A stretch of 64,000 nucleotides of DNA from Microbacterium nymphoidis (GCF_021044885.1 NZ_JAJNOD010000001.1:1943345-2007344); one strand, 5' to 3'. Numbered from the stretch's first letter, positions 42,978-54,602 are shown. The notes: generated by a model from the letters alone, not told the origin. Numbers and translations are program-made.

Positions 42978-44222
42978 GTGACGCAGAACCACAGTCGCGG
43001 CACCAACATGCCGCGGGTCGCAGACTTCAACGAGGGCATCGTCCTGAGTTCGATCCGTCGCTCTCCCTCGGGACGCAGCCGGGTGGAGCTGACGGAGGAG
43101 ACCGGCCTGTCCGCCCAGACCGTGTCGAACATCTGCCGGCGGCTGCTCGACCAGGATCTGATCGTGGAGACCGGCAAGCAGGCGGTCGCGTACGGCAAAC
43201 CCCGCACGATGCTCGAGCTGAACCCCTCCGGCTGCTACACGGTGGGCGTGCACATCGATCCGGCCGTGATCACGTACGTCCTCCTCGACTTCACGGGTCG
43301 CGTGGTGGTGGACGCCAGCCATGAGACCCCCGCCGTCCAGGACCCCGGCGCCGTCGTGTCGCAGATCACCACGCAGATCACCGCCCTGATCGCGGAGGCG
43401 CCGATCGATCGTGAGCGCATCATCGGCATCGGCATCGCATCCCCCGGTCCGGTGGATGTGGCCCGCGGCCTCGTGCTCGATCCGCCGCACCTCCCCGGCT
43501 GGCAACGCGTGGCCCTGCGGGACGAGATCCGCGAGGCCACGGGCCTGCCCGTCCTGCTGGACAAGGATGTGACGGCGGGCGCCGTCGCTGAGCAGTGGGC
43601 CGGAGCGTCCGTCGGTCCGCGAGACTTCGCCTTCCTCTATCTGGGGACGGGTGTCGGCCTCGGAATCGTCATCAACGATCAGGTCGTGCGCGGCATCTCC
43701 GGCAACGCGGGCGATGTCGGGCTCCTTCCGGTGTCCTCCGAGGAGTTCGGCGATCGCTACACCGGCAACTTCCGCGCGTTCTGGCAGTCCGGCTCACCGC
43801 AGAGCCTGGCGGAGCAGGCGGTGGCAGCCGGTATCCTCCCCGCTGGCACCGACATGTCCACGCCCGTTCTCGCCGAAGCGGCCTTCCGCGAGCTGTGCGC
43901 GCGAGCCGACGCCGGCGACGCCGGCGCCCAGGGTCTCCTCGAATCCGCCGCACGCTCCACCGCGTCGGCGATTCTCACGATCACCAATCTGCTGGACATC
44001 GACTCGATCGTCGTCGGCGGTGCGATGTGGGAGCACGTCTCGGAACGCTTCCTCGCCACGATCCGCCCTCTGGTCGCGCAGCACTCCATCGCCCGTCAGC
44101 TCCACGAGGTCACGATCGAGGGCACGGCGCTCGGTGCCGATGTTGCCGCCATCGGCGCGGCGTGCCTGGTGCTGGACGACAAGTTCTCCCCGAGCCCCGC
44201 CACGCTGCAACTCGGGCGCTGA
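42978..44222 (+). CDS. ROK-family transcriptional repressor
   Basis: 414 residues from a GTG at 42978 with GAGGAG upstream. A winged helix-turn-helix (about residues 18-65, ELTEETGLSAQTVSNICRRL) is fused to a ROK sugar-kinase-like domain with GTGVGLGIVIND and DKDVTAGAVAEQWAG. The usual zinc motif CxCGxxGC of the family is absent; the corresponding stretch reads SSEEFGDRYTGNF. It probably senses a sugar and releases DNA. It is divergent from the GH-A gene and next to operator copy C, so it is the most likely regulator of the three sites. Confidence 0.87.
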   Translation: MTQNHSRGTNMPRVADFNEGIVLSSIRRSPSGRSRVELTEETGLSAQTVSNICRRLLDQDLIVETGKQAVAYGKPRTMLELNPSGCYTVGVHIDPAVITYVLLDFTGRVVVDASHETPAVQDPGAVVSQITTQITALIAEAPIDRERIIGIGIASPGPVDVARGLVLDPPHLPGWQRVALRDEIREATGLPVLLDKDVTAGAVAEQWAGASVGPRDFAFLYLGTGVGLGIVINDQVVRGISGNAGDVGLLPVSSEEFGDRYTGNFRAFWQSGSPQSLAEQAVAAGILPAGTDMSTPVLAEAAFRELCARADAGDAGAQGLLESAARSTASAILTITNLLDIDSIVVGGAMWEHVSERFLATIRPLVAQHSIARQLHEVTIEGTALGADVAAIGAACLVLDDKFSPSPATLQLGR

Positions 44223-44224
44223 GA

Positions 44225-45241
44225 TCACAGCGACTCCCCCGCGCCGTGGGAGTCGAGGACATACTGCGCGGTCAGCGCGGTCGCACGGTCTTCGTCATCG
44301 AGCAGGCTTTCCAGGACCGGACGGGTGACCGCGGGCGGGTAGGGGACGAGCGCGGCGGCCAGCCGCCGCCGAGCCGGGGCCTCCGCCGACGACAGCGCCT
44401 GCGCGACGACGTTCGCCGCAACATCGATGAGCCCGGTGCGATCGGCCAGCGCCGCGAGAGCATCCGATGCGTCGACGTCGCCCTGTCCGCTTCGGATCAG
44501 CTCCACCAGTGCGGCCATCGAATCCGCCTCGTCGTCTTCGGCGCGGGCGATGATCGCCCGTCGCCGGACCCGCTCATCCGGATGGCTCGCCGATTCTCTG
44601 ATCACCTGACGCGCGGCTGGGCTGTCGATCTTCACCAGCGCGTCGAACGCACGGCGCCGTCGGCCGGGGTCATCTGACCCGAGGGCATCGGCCAGCGCGG
44701 GAACCGCGGCGTCGCCGGTACGCGCAATCGCCCATTGCAGAGCACCGGCGGCGTCTTCCCCCTCCTCACGGAGCATCGCATCGATCAGCACCGGGAGGTC
44801 GCGCTGGTCCGCATCCTGCGTCCGCAAGGCGAGTCGCTGGCGTGCAGAGGCGTCCGACTTCTCCAGCCGGTGCATGAGGTGGATCGTTCGCAGCACGTCA
44901 TCCCAGCTCCGCGGCTCGGTCGCGGTGATCCCCTCCAGGCGATGCACGAGTTCCTGTGCCTGCACGATCTGGCGACGGGTCTGCTCCACCACTCTCGTCA
45001 CCACGATGGCCGGATCGAACTCACGATCATCGATCACCTCACTGATCTCTGCGAGGCTCAGCCCGAGCGACCGCAGGCTTTCGACGTGCAGAAGCCGGCG
45101 CATGTCCTCATCGGAGTACTCCCGGTAACCGCCCGTCGTGCGACCAGACGCAGAGACCAGCCCGATTCGGTCGTAGTGGCGCAGCATACGAGCGGAGATG
45201 CCCGAATGCCGCGCCACGTCGCCGATGAGCACGACGCTCAC
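44225..45241 (-). CDS. MerR-family regulator with HEAT-like repeat domain
   Basis: 338 residues from a GTG at 45241. The N-terminal MerR HTH (IGDVARHSGISARMLRHYDRIGL, residues 6-28 across two helices) and coiled coil (about 70-120) are followed by HEAT-like alpha repeats (about 130-335, e.g. DDPGRRRRAFDALVKIDSPAAR). A MerR fused to an alpha solenoid is unusual; the repeats may bind protein or peptide. Its start overlaps the stop of the upstream HEAT gene (GTGA), so the two are one operon controlled by the palindrome at 45936-45956. Confidence 0.85.
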   Translation of the reverse strand: MSVVLIGDVARHSGISARMLRHYDRIGLVSASGRTTGGYREYSDEDMRRLLHVESLRSLGLSLAEISEVIDDREFDPAIVVTRVVEQTRRQIVQAQELVHRLEGITATEPRSWDDVLRTIHLMHRLEKSDASARQRLALRTQDADQRDLPVLIDAMLREEGEDAAGALQWAIARTGDAAVPALADALGSDDPGRRRRAFDALVKIDSPAARQVIRESASHPDERVRRRAIIARAEDDEADSMAALVELIRSGQGDVDASDALAALADRTGLIDVAANVVAQALSSAEAPARRRLAAALVPYPPAVTRPVLESLLDDEDRATALTAQYVLDSHGAGESL

Positions 45242-45909
45242 TCCCCCGGAGCCGGAGCCGACCGAAGCGCCACGACGCGTTTCGCCTCGGCGATCGCGGA
45301 CTCGAACCCGGTTTCGGGATCGGCCATGATGGCCAGCGTGGCAGCGGCGTGCGCGCCCACGGCTGGATCGGCGTTCTCGATCTCCGCCTCAACGATCGGC
45401 TCGACGAGGTCACCGAGCACGGCGAAGGCGCGGCTAAGGCTTCGCTGGGTGTCGGCATCACCCCGGCCGAGCTGGGTGACCAGCTTCCGGGCGAGATCCG
45501 CTTCCTCCCCCGACGGTACGAGTCCCGCCGCGGTGCGCCACGCGGCACGGGCCACCTCGACGTCCGCGTCCGTCAGCAGGTCGTCCCGGAGGGCCGGCCA
45601 GGTTCGCCGGTCACCGATCTTCGACATCGTGTGCAGAGCCTGGCTCCGCGCCCGGGCGGATGGCGAGGAGAGTTCCGGCAGCAGTCGCGTCACGGTCAGG
45701 TCGCGATCCTGGCGGGTCAACGCCCAGGTGAGCATGTCACGGACGAAGAAGTCCGCCTCGTGCTGGCAACGTTCCACGAGCACCGCGACGTACGCGGGAT
45801 GCGGGCTGGTGCCCGCGGCGAGAGCCGCCTGAAGCCGGGCGGATGCGTCCGGTCCCCACAGCGCCTCCCGGAGCCGTTCCCCGGGGCTCACGTTTGTGTT
45901 CTCTGTCAT
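45238..45909 (-). CDS. HEAT-repeat protein paired with MerR regulator
   Basis: 223 residues from the ATG at 45909, preceded by GGAGGTCAGAAG. The whole product is alpha-helical HEAT-like repeats (SPSARARSQALHTMSKIGD, DADVEVARAAWRTAAGL, NADPAVGAHAAATLAIMAD). It is similar in type to the repeat domain of the next gene, so the pair may have arisen by duplication and fusion. Function unknown; a partner or anti-regulator of the MerR protein is possible. Confidence 0.8.
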   Translation of the reverse strand: MTENTNVSPGERLREALWGPDASARLQAALAAGTSPHPAYVAVLVERCQHEADFFVRDMLTWALTRQDRDLTVTRLLPELSSPSARARSQALHTMSKIGDRRTWPALRDDLLTDADVEVARAAWRTAAGLVPSGEEADLARKLVTQLGRGDADTQRSLSRAFAVLGDLVEPIVEAEIENADPAVGAHAAATLAIMADPETGFESAIAEAKRVVALRSAPAPGE

Positions 45910-45928
45910 CTTCTGACCTCCGCTCACC

Positions 45929-45959
45929 ACCATCCACCTTGTCACCGTGACAAGGTCAA
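45929..45959 (-). promoter_or_regulatory. MerR-type promoter with 21-bp palindrome
   Basis: ACCTTGTCAC and GTGACAAGGT (45936-45945 and 45947-45956) are perfect arms around one base. TTGACC on the minus strand (45959-45954) overlaps one end as -35, and TGGATG/GATGGT overlaps the other as -10, with a 17-19 bp spacer filled by the palindrome. This is the classic MerR activator layout in front of the HEAT/MerR operon. Confidence 0.75.
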
Positions 45960-45987
45960 GCCAGCAGATGACATCGGTTCGAGGTCG

Positions 45988-46671
45988 TCAGAGCATCCCG
46001 GCGACGAGCCGTGCCGTGGCTTTCGCGGATCCCGGGTTCTGTCCGGTGACCAGACGACCGTCCACGACGGTGTGAGAAGCGAACGGCAGCAGGCCCTTCT
46101 CGTACTGCGCACCGCGGGCGATCATCTCCTCTTCGGCGTTGTATGGCACGAGCTTGTCCACGCGCGCCAGCACCTCCTCACGCCAGGCGAACCCGGTGAG
46201 TCTGCGCCCCGCGACGAGCAGCGACCCATCCGAGAGCCGGGTGTTCAGCAGACCGCAATATCCGTGACAGACGGCGGAAACGATGCCGCCGCCCTGCCAG
46301 ATCTCGCGGGTGATCCGTTGCAGCCCTGCACTGTCGGGGAAGTCGTACATGACCGCGTGACCTCCGGTGAAGAAGATCGCGTCGTAGTCGCCGGCGTTCA
46401 CGTCGGCAGGCGCGAGCGTGTCCTCCAGGAGTGCCATGCGAGCGGGATCCTCCCGCCATGCCCGCGCGGAGCGATCATTATTGGGAAACGTGAGCGACCT
46501 CGGCTCCAGCGGCACCGCACCGCCGGCAGGACTCACGATCGTCTGTTCGAAGCCTCGCTCCTCGAACACCTGCCGGGCGTGAGTGAGCTCGGAGAGCCAG
46601 AGTCCCGTTGGGTGTGATGGATCGTCGTAGTGTCCGACGTTCGTCACGACGTTCAGGATGCGTCGGGTCAT
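45988..46671 (-). CDS. DJ-1/PfpI-family type 1 glutamine amidotransferase domain protein
   Basis: 227 residues. The elbow cysteine is in SAVCHGYCGLL and a FFTGGHAVMYDFPD segment precedes it, as in Hsp31/HchA-like members of the DJ-1/PfpI superfamily. These act as chaperones, glyoxalases or deglycases; which of these cannot be told. No signal peptide. It precedes the TetR gene on its 5' side by 33 bases and may be co-transcribed with it (TetR first). Confidence 0.85.
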   Translation of the reverse strand: MTRRILNVVTNVGHYDDPSHPTGLWLSELTHARQVFEERGFEQTIVSPAGGAVPLEPRSLTFPNNDRSARAWREDPARMALLEDTLAPADVNAGDYDAIFFTGGHAVMYDFPDSAGLQRITREIWQGGGIVSAVCHGYCGLLNTRLSDGSLLVAGRRLTGFAWREEVLARVDKLVPYNAEEEMIARGAQYEKGLLPFASHTVVDGRLVTGQNPGSAKATARLVAGML

Positions 46672-46704
46672 GGTGCACCTTCCTTCTGCGAGTAAGGGCT
46701 GTTG

Positions 46705-47268
46705 TCAGATGAGTGCCGCGAGGGCGGCGCGCACCCGGTCAGCGCGCTCCTCACGTGAGGCGGCGCGCAGTTTGCCGTCAAGGAAGAGGAACGCCAGGCC
46801 GTGTGCCGCGCCCCACAGCCCGGTGGCGAGCGCGACCGGGTCTCGATCGGGGAAGAGCGCCGCGGTCGCGCGCGCCAGAAGGTCGTGCAGCCGTTCCGCA
46901 GCCAGCACGCGCTCATCGTTGGCGTCATCGCACTCCTTGCCGAACATCACGCGGAACAGTGCGGGATGATCGGCGGCGAAGTCGACGTACACGACCGCGA
47001 ACTCCAGGAACTCCTGCGGCGACTCCGGCAGAGCACCGTCCGGGGCGAGGAGGTCCCACAGGTCCCGGAATCCCTCCGCAGCCACGGCGGACTCCAGGGC
47101 GTCGCGATGGGGGAAGTGCCGATACGGCGCGGTCGATGAGACACCGACCTCTCGCGCCACAGCACGCAGCGAGAATGCCTCACCGGACTCCAGTGACCGG
47201 CGCGCCGCCGCCACCAGCGCGGCGCGAAGATCCCCGTGGTGGTACGGACCCGCTGATGATGTTGACAC
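46705..47268 (-). CDS. TetR-family transcriptional regulator
   Basis: 187 residues from a GTG at 47268 with AAGGAGGGG upstream. The HTH spans about residues 27-48 (SLRAVAREVGVSSTAPYRHF) and the rest is the ligand-binding helical domain. It is divergent from the NAD(P)-binding protein gene, with two 18-bp direct-repeat sites between and over its own start (47258-47306). It therefore probably represses itself and that gene, and perhaps the DJ-1 gene behind it. Confidence 0.9.
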   Translation of the reverse strand: MSTSSAGPYHHGDLRAALVAAARRSLESGEAFSLRAVAREVGVSSTAPYRHFPHRDALESAVAAEGFRDLWDLLAPDGALPESPQEFLEFAVVYVDFAADHPALFRVMFGKECDDANDERVLAAERLHDLLARATAALFPDRDPVALATGLWGAAHGLAFLFLDGKLRAASREERADRVRAALAALI

Positions 47269-47306
47269 CGCTAACTTCCCCTCCTTATGATGTGAACACC
47301 GTTAAC
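47258..47306. promoter_or_regulatory. Two 18-bp operator repeats for the TetR regulator
   Basis: GATGTTGACACCGCTAAC (47258-47275) and GATGTGAACACCGTTAAC (47289-47306) match at 15 of 18 positions and are 31 bp apart, three helical turns. The second is also a near palindrome GTGAAC-ACC-GTTAAC. One covers the TetR start codon, the other the promoter of the divergent reductase. Confidence 0.65.
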
Positions 47307-47326
47307 ATACCGCATGAAGGGGAATC

Positions 47327-48253
47327 GTGCAGACCATACTCGGAGCGAACGGGCAGATCGCCATCGAGCTCGCTCGGGAACTGCATCACCGGGCAACGGA
47401 CGACATCCGGCTCGTGAGCCGCAACCCGCGCGCGGTCAATCCCACCGACCATCTCGTGAGCGCCGATCTGCTCGATCCCGCCCGTACGGCGCAGGCCGTT
47501 CGGGGCAGCGACATCGTGTACTTCACTGCGGGGCTGCCCGCCGACACCGAACTCTGGCAACGCCAGTTCCCCACGATGCTGCGTAGCGCGCTCGACGCAG
47601 CGCGCGCGGCCGGGGCCGGTTTCGTGTACTTCGACAACACCTACATGTATCCGCAGGACGCACGGGTGCAGACGGAGGACACCTCCTTCGCCCCCGTCGG
47701 GCCGAAGGGCCGAGTCCGCGCCGACATGGCGGAGATGGTCCTGGAGGAGATGAACCGCGGCGACATTCCCGTCCTCATCGCCCGCGCGCCGGAGTTCTAC
47801 GGACCGGGGCGCACCCAGAGCTTCACGAACACGCTCGTCATCGACCGGATCGCGGCCGGCAAGAGGGCACTCGTACCCGTGCGCGACGACCGTCGCCGCA
47901 CGCTCATCTGGACTCCCGATGCCAGTCGCGCGCTGGCGCTCCTGGGCAACACCGCCGACGCTTTCGGCCAGACCTGGCACCTTCCCACGCCGGAGGAACA
48001 CCCCACCTATCGGGAGTTCGTCGCCCGCGCCGCGAGCGTCTTCGGCCGCCCCCCGAGGCACACGGTGGTGCCTCGCTGGGCGCTGAGCGCTGTCGGGGCG
48101 TTCTCCCTCGGGGCGCGGGAGATCCGCGAGCTGCTCCCCCGCTACGCCCAGGACAACCTCTTCGACTCGGCAAAGTTCCGTACCCGCTTCGCCAACTTCG
48201 CCGTCACCGATCACCGATCCGGACTCGAGATCATCCGAGCGGCCGTCGCCTGA
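47327..48253 (+). CDS. NAD(P)-binding epimerase/dehydratase-family protein
   Basis: 308 residues from a GTG at 47327. The Rossmann motif TILGANGQIA starts the protein, and ADLLDP follows the second strand as in extended short-chain dehydrogenases. FDNTYMYPQD carries the catalytic-type tyrosine region. The substrate is unknown. It is regulated, by position, by the divergent TetR gene, and ends before the terminator at 48325-48360. Confidence 0.85.
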   Translation: MQTILGANGQIAIELARELHHRATDDIRLVSRNPRAVNPTDHLVSADLLDPARTAQAVRGSDIVYFTAGLPADTELWQRQFPTMLRSALDAARAAGAGFVYFDNTYMYPQDARVQTEDTSFAPVGPKGRVRADMAEMVLEEMNRGDIPVLIARAPEFYGPGRTQSFTNTLVIDRIAAGKRALVPVRDDRRRTLIWTPDASRALALLGNTADAFGQTWHLPTPEEHPTYREFVARAASVFGRPPRHTVVPRWALSAVGAFSLGAREIRELLPRYAQDNLFDSAKFRTRFANFAVTDHRSGLEIIRAAVA

Positions 48254-48324
48254 GCCGCGCGAAAGATAGGAGCGCACTTCTGAAGCGGATCGGGGGTGTG
48301 TTCTCGATCCTTCCCGCGGGAAAC

Positions 48325-48360
48325 GACAGAAGCCGAACCCTGAGGGGTTCGGCTTCTGTC
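48325..48360. terminator. Strong bidirectional hairpin before tRNA genes
   Basis: GACAGAAGCCGAACCC (48325-48340) pairs exactly with GGGTTCGGCTTCTGTC (48345-48360) around TGAG. It lies 8 bases beyond the tRNA-Ala 3' end on the minus strand and 71 bases after the reductase stop, so it can end both units. Confidence 0.85.
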
Positions 48361-48368
48361 TGTAACTG

Positions 48369-48441
48369 TGGAGCCTAGGAGATTCGAACTCCTGACATCT
48401 TGCTTGCAAAGCAAGCGCTCTACCAACTGAGCTAAGGCCCC
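48369..48441 (-). tRNA. tRNA-Ala (anticodon TGC)
   Basis: 73 bases on the minus strand with acceptor GGGGCCT/AGGCTCC, D arm AGCTCAGTTGGTAGAGC, anticodon loop TTTGCAA, T arm CAGGAGTTCGAATCTCCT and A as discriminator. CCA is not encoded by the strand beyond the discriminator. tRNA-Ile and tRNA-Ala beside gyrA are conserved in actinobacteria. Confidence 0.96.
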
Positions 48442-48453
48442 GAGATGAGGGAG

Positions 48454-48527
48454 TGGGGGTACCAGGACTTGAACCTGGGACCTCTTCATTATCAGTGAAG
48501 CGCTCTAACCGCCTGAGCTATACCCCC
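48454..48527 (-). tRNA. tRNA-Ile (anticodon GAT)
   Basis: 74 bases on the minus strand: acceptor GGGGGTA/TACCCCC, D arm AGCTCAGGCGGTTAGAGC, anticodon loop CTGATAA, T arm CCAGGTTCAAGTCCTGG. It is transcribed first, 12 bases before tRNA-Ala, probably as one unit ending at the hairpin 48325-48360. Confidence 0.96.
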
Positions 48528-48646
48528 GAGCTTGCGCTCGGCAACCATACGAGTTTAGCCCACAGATCGACGCAACGCGAAATCGGTCGGGTTTGCACGG
48601 CTGTTTCGCGTTGCCCGGGCGTGGCGCAGTGCGGTTCACTGAACAC

Positions 48647-49366
48647 ATGAGCACCCCTACATCCCATCCCGGAGAAGCCCACGACACCCGCCTCAGCCAG
48701 CGATTGAACTGGCTGCGCGCCGGCGTCCTCGGCGCCAATGACGGCATCGTCTCGGTTGCCACCCTCGTGGTGGGCGTCGCTGGGGCGACGGCGGAGGTGG
48801 GCGCATTGGTCACGGCCGGTGTCGCCGGTCTCGTCGGCGGTGCGATCTCCATGGCGCTCGGCGAATACGTCTCGGTCAGCAGCCAGCGCGACAGCGAGCG
48901 AGCTCTCATCGCGAAAGAACGCCGGGAGCTGGCCACCATGCCCGACGAGGAATTCGCGGAGCTGGTTCAGCTCTACCGCGACCGGGGGCTCACGGAGCAG
49001 ACCGCGCACCAGGTGGCCACGGAGCTGACCGCGCACGATGCGCTCGCTGCACACCTCGAGGTGGAACTGCACATCGATCAGGATGATCTGGTCAATCCGT
49101 GGCACGCGGCACTCTCGTCCGCCTTGGCCTTCACCATCGGCGCACTATTGCCGCTGCTCGCCATCCTGCTGACCCCGATCGGGTGGCGCATCCCGGTGAC
49201 ATTCGCCGTGGTGCTTCTCGCGCTCGCGAGTACGGGGACCATCGCGGCGCGCATCGGCGGCAGCTCGCCTGGACGGTCCGTGCTGCGACTGGTTTTCGGT
49301 GGAGCGCTGGCACTGCTCGCAACATGGCTCATCGGCACCCTGCTGGGGACGACGGGGCTGTTCTGA
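48647..49366 (+). CDS. VIT/CCC1-family iron/manganese transporter
   Basis: 239 residues from the ATG at 48647. The N-terminal LNWLRAGVLGANDGIVSVA motif and helix pair (about residues 20-85) define the VIT1/CCC1 family. A charged cytosolic loop (about 85-150, with the EFAELVQLYRDRGL metal-binding helices) precedes three further membrane helices. Members move Fe2+ or Mn2+ out of the cytosol. It is convergent with the DUF3566 gene and the terminator at 49391-49430 separates them. The upstream gap (48528-48646) is shared with the tRNA genes. Confidence 0.9.
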   Translation: MSTPTSHPGEAHDTRLSQRLNWLRAGVLGANDGIVSVATLVVGVAGATAEVGALVTAGVAGLVGGAISMALGEYVSVSSQRDSERALIAKERRELATMPDEEFAELVQLYRDRGLTEQTAHQVATELTAHDALAAHLEVELHIDQDDLVNPWHAALSSALAFTIGALLPLLAILLTPIGWRIPVTFAVVLLALASTGTIAARIGGSSPGRSVLRLVFGGALALLATWLIGTLLGTTGLF

Positions 49367-49390
49367 GGACGACCGACTGGTCCGGAAACG

Positions 49391-49430
49391 AAGAAGCGCC
49401 CCTTCCGCATCGGCGGAAGGGGCGCTTCTT
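49391..49430. terminator. Bidirectional terminator between VIT and DUF3566 genes
   Basis: AAGAAGCGCCCCTTCCGC (49391-49408) pairs exactly with the 18 bases at 49413-49430 around ATCG, followed by TTTC-type bases. It stands 24 bases after the VIT stop and 4 bases after the DUF3566 stop on the other strand. Confidence 0.9.
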
Positions 49431-49434
49431 TCGG

Positions 49435-49836
49435 TCAGTTGGAGGTGAAGCCGACCAGCAGGCCGCCGGTCACCTTGACCGCGAGGTTGTAGACAGCGGC
49501 GGCGATCGCGCCCAGCACTGTCACCACGATCAGGTTGATGATCGCCACGACCGCACCGAAGGCCATCACCTGCGGCAGGCCCAGGTAGCTCTTCAGGACG
49601 AACGACGGGCTCAGGCTCGAGATCAGCGAGGAGACCGTGTCCACCACACCGGTGGTGGAGACCACCGTGTAGATGAGGAAGAACATCACGACAGTGACGA
49701 CCGCGACAGCGACGGCTGCCAGGAAAGACAGCTTCACCGCAGACCAGAAGTCGATGTAGACCAGCCGCAGGCGCACCTGCTTCGTGCTGGACTTGTTGCT
49801 CGACTTCTTGGCGAGCTTGTCAGCTACCGTGCTCAT
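49435..49836 (-). CDS. DUF3566 membrane protein
   Basis: 133 residues from 49836. A serine/lysine-rich N-terminus (residues 1-22) is followed by two transmembrane helices (about 33-60 and 92-120) with conserved [21 protein letters not shown]3566 proteins sit directly after gyrA in most actinobacteria; the mycobacterial one (Rv0007) is implicated in envelope or division but its role is not settled. Its start overlaps the gyrA stop (ATGA-type). Confidence 0.9.
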   Translation of the reverse strand: MSTVADKLAKKSSNKSSTKQVRLRLVYIDFWSAVKLSFLAAVAVAVVTVVMFFLIYTVVSTTGVVDTVSSLISSLSPSFVLKSYLGLPQVMAFGAVVAIINLIVVTVLGAIAAAVYNLAVKVTGGLLVGFTSN

Positions 49837-52373
49837 TCAGCACCCTCTCCGGACGTCTCGGACGACTCGGTGTTCGACTCGTCCTCTTCATCGCCGAGAC
49901 CCCGCTCACTGTTGCGAGCGATGGCGAGAATCCGATCGTCCTTGCCCAGCCGGGCGAAGACCACACCCATGGTGTCACGGCCCTTCGCCGGGACCTCGGC
50001 CACGGCAGAGCGTACCACCTTGCCACTGGCAAGAACCACGAGAACCTCGTCGTCCTCGGCCACGATCAGGCCGCCCGCAAGATCTCCACGGTCATCGTTC
50101 AGCTTGGCCACCTTGATGCCCAGACCGTTGCGTCCCTGGACCCGGTACTCGCTCACCGCCGTGCGCTTGGCGTAGCCGCCCTCGGTGACCACGAACACGA
50201 AGCTCTCCGGCGCCACGACGGATGCCGACAGCAGGCTGTCATCGCCGCGGAACTTCATTCCGCCGACGCCTTCGGTGGTGCGGCCCATGGGGCGCAGCGT
50301 GTCATCATCCGCGGTGAAGCGGACCGACATGCCGTGCCGCGAGATCAGCAGGATGTCGTCATCGCCGTTGACCGCGAGCGCGGAGACCACCTCATCATCC
50401 TCACGCAAGCGGATGGCGATGACGCCGGCCTGACGGTTGGTGTCGTAGTCGCTGAGCGCCGTCTTCTTGATGCGACCCTGACGAGTGGCCAGCACCAGGT
50501 ACTCCGCGGAGGTGTAGTCACGCAGATCGAGGATCTGACGGATCTGCTCGTCCGGCTGCATCGCGAGGAGGTTCGCGATGTGCGAGCCCTTCGCATCGCG
50601 CCCGGCCTCGGGGATCTCGTACGCCTTGGTGCGGTAGACCCGGCCCTTGTCGGTGAAGATGAGCAGCCAGTGGTGCGTGGTGGTGACGAAGAAGTGCTCC
50701 ACGACATCGTCAGCGCGCAGCTGCGCACCCTTCACACCCTTGCCACCGCGGTGCTGCTGACGGTAGTTGTCGCTCCGCGTGCGCTTGATGTATCCACCGC
50801 GGGTGACGGTGATGACCATCTCCTCCTCGGGGATGAGGTCCTCGACGCTCATGTCGCCGTCGTATCCGTGGAGGATGTGGGTGCGTCGCTCGTCGCCGAA
50901 CTTGTCGACGATTCCGGACAGCTCTTCCGAGACGATCGTGCGCTGGCGGGCGTCGGAGGCGAGGATGTCCTTGTAGTCCGCGATCTTCGCACGCAGCTCG
51001 TTGGCCTCATCGATGATCTTCTGGCGCTCGAGAGCGGCGAGACGACGCAGCTGCAGCTGCAGGATGGCGTCGGCCTGGAGCTCGTCGATGTCCAGGAGCG
51101 CCTGGAGTCCTTCATTGGCCTCGGCGGTGGTGGACGAACGGCGGATGAGCGCGATGACCTCGTCCAGGGCGTCCAGCGCCTTGAGAAGGCCGTCGAGGAT
51201 GTGCATGCGCTTCTCGGCCTGAGCCAGGCGGAAGGCCGTACGACGACGGATCACGTCGACCTGGTGCGCCACCCACAGCGTGATGAAGCCGTCCAGCGGC
51301 AGCGTGCGCGGTACACCGTCGACGATCGCCAGCATGTTGGCGCCGAAGTTCTCCTGCAGCGAGGTGTGCTTGTAGAGGTTGTTCAGCACGACCTTCGCCA
51401 CGGCATCGCGCTTCAGCACGATCACGAGGCGCTGACCGGTGCGGTCCGAGGTCTCGTCGCGGATGTCCGCGATGCCGGTGATCTTGCCTTCACGAGCCAG
51501 ATCGCCGATCTTCACCGCGAGGTTGTCGGGGTTCACCTGGTACGGCAGCTCGGTGATCACGAGGCAGGTGCGACCCTGGATCTCCTCGATGTTGACCACC
51601 GCTCGCATCGTGATCGAGCCGCGACCGGTGCGGTACGCCTCCCGGATCCCCTTCGTGCCCAGAATCTGCGCGCCGGTGGGGAAGTCCGGGCCGGGGATGC
51701 GCTCCATGAGCGCGTCCAGAGTCTCCTCACGGCTGGCCGTCGGATTGGCGAGCACCCACTGCGCACCGGCCGCGACCTCGCGGAGGTTGTGCGGCGGGAT
51801 GTTCGTGGCCATGCCGACCGCGATTCCGACGGATCCGTTGACCAGCAGGTTCGGGAACCGCGCCGGCAGGACCGTGGGCTCCTGGGTCTCACCGTCGTAG
51901 TTGTCGGTGAAGTCGACGGTGTCTTCCTCGATGTCCCGGACCATCTCCAGCGCGAGAGGCGCCATCTTGGTCTCGGTGTATCGCGGAGCAGCCGCCCCCA
52001 TGTTTCCGGGTGAGCCGAAGTTGCCCTGGCCGAGTGCCAGCGGGTAGCGCAACGACCACGGCTGGACGAGGCGCACGAGGGTGTCATAGATCGCCGAGTC
52101 ACCGTGCGGGTGGTACTGACCCATCACCTCGCCGACGACGCGGGCGCACTTGGAGAACTTCTTGTCGGGACGGTAGCCGCCGTCGTACATCGCGTAGATG
52201 ACGCGGCGGTGCACCGGCTTCAGGCCGTCACGGACATCCGGCAGCGCTCGGCCGATGATGACCGCCATCGCGTAGTCCAGGTAGCTGCGCTGCATCTCCA
52301 GCTGCAGGTCGACCTGGTCGATCTTGCCGTGGTCGTGCCCGTCGACGATGTTCTCGCCGTTCTCGTCCGTCAT
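49833..52373 (-). CDS. gyrA: DNA gyrase subunit A
   Basis: 846 residues, starting with an acidic [10 protein letters not shown]. The breakage-reunion domain has the active-site tyrosine in AAAPRYTET (near 129) and the quinolone region reads [12 protein letters not shown], with serine 93 and aspartate 97 in the positions that correspond to E. coli 83 and 87, a wild-type susceptible-like pattern. The C-terminal domain has the six-bladed pinwheel with [10 protein letters not shown]. It cuts and rejoins DNA to introduce negative supercoils with GyrB. Follows gyrB by 58 bases. Confidence 0.97.
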   Translation of the reverse strand: MTDENGENIVDGHDHGKIDQVDLQLEMQRSYLDYAMAVIIGRALPDVRDGLKPVHRRVIYAMYDGGYRPDKKFSKCARVVGEVMGQYHPHGDSAIYDTLVRLVQPWSLRYPLALGQGNFGSPGNMGAAAPRYTETKMAPLALEMVRDIEEDTVDFTDNYDGETQEPTVLPARFPNLLVNGSVGIAVGMATNIPPHNLREVAAGAQWVLANPTASREETLDALMERIPGPDFPTGAQILGTKGIREAYRTGRGSITMRAVVNIEEIQGRTCLVITELPYQVNPDNLAVKIGDLAREGKITGIADIRDETSDRTGQRLVIVLKRDAVAKVVLNNLYKHTSLQENFGANMLAIVDGVPRTLPLDGFITLWVAHQVDVIRRRTAFRLAQAEKRMHILDGLLKALDALDEVIALIRRSSTTAEANEGLQALLDIDELQADAILQLQLRRLAALERQKIIDEANELRAKIADYKDILASDARQRTIVSEELSGIVDKFGDERRTHILHGYDGDMSVEDLIPEEEMVITVTRGGYIKRTRSDNYRQQHRGGKGVKGAQLRADDVVEHFFVTTTHHWLLIFTDKGRVYRTKAYEIPEAGRDAKGSHIANLLAMQPDEQIRQILDLRDYTSAEYLVLATRQGRIKKTALSDYDTNRQAGVIAIRLREDDEVVSALAVNGDDDILLISRHGMSVRFTADDDTLRPMGRTTEGVGGMKFRGDDSLLSASVVAPESFVFVVTEGGYAKRTAVSEYRVQGRNGLGIKVAKLNDDRGDLAGGLIVAEDDEVLVVLASGKVVRSAVAEVPAKGRDTMGVVFARLGKDDRILAIARNSERGLGDEEDESNTESSETSGEGAE

Positions 52374-52431
52374 GTTCGTTCTCTTCGTTCGTCAGTTCTG
52401 CGTCGTGGGCAGGGCGTCGTGGGCTTCCGGA

Positions 52432-54486
<2,055 letters not shown>

Positions 54487-54602
54487 TCAGGTTGCTCCAG
54501 ATCTTCCAAAGGCAACCTCCATCCTATCAAGAAAGCGGTCCGCCAGCGCCCTGAACGCGCCTGTACGCGCACAGAATCGTTGCGCAGGGGATCGTACGTG
54601 GG

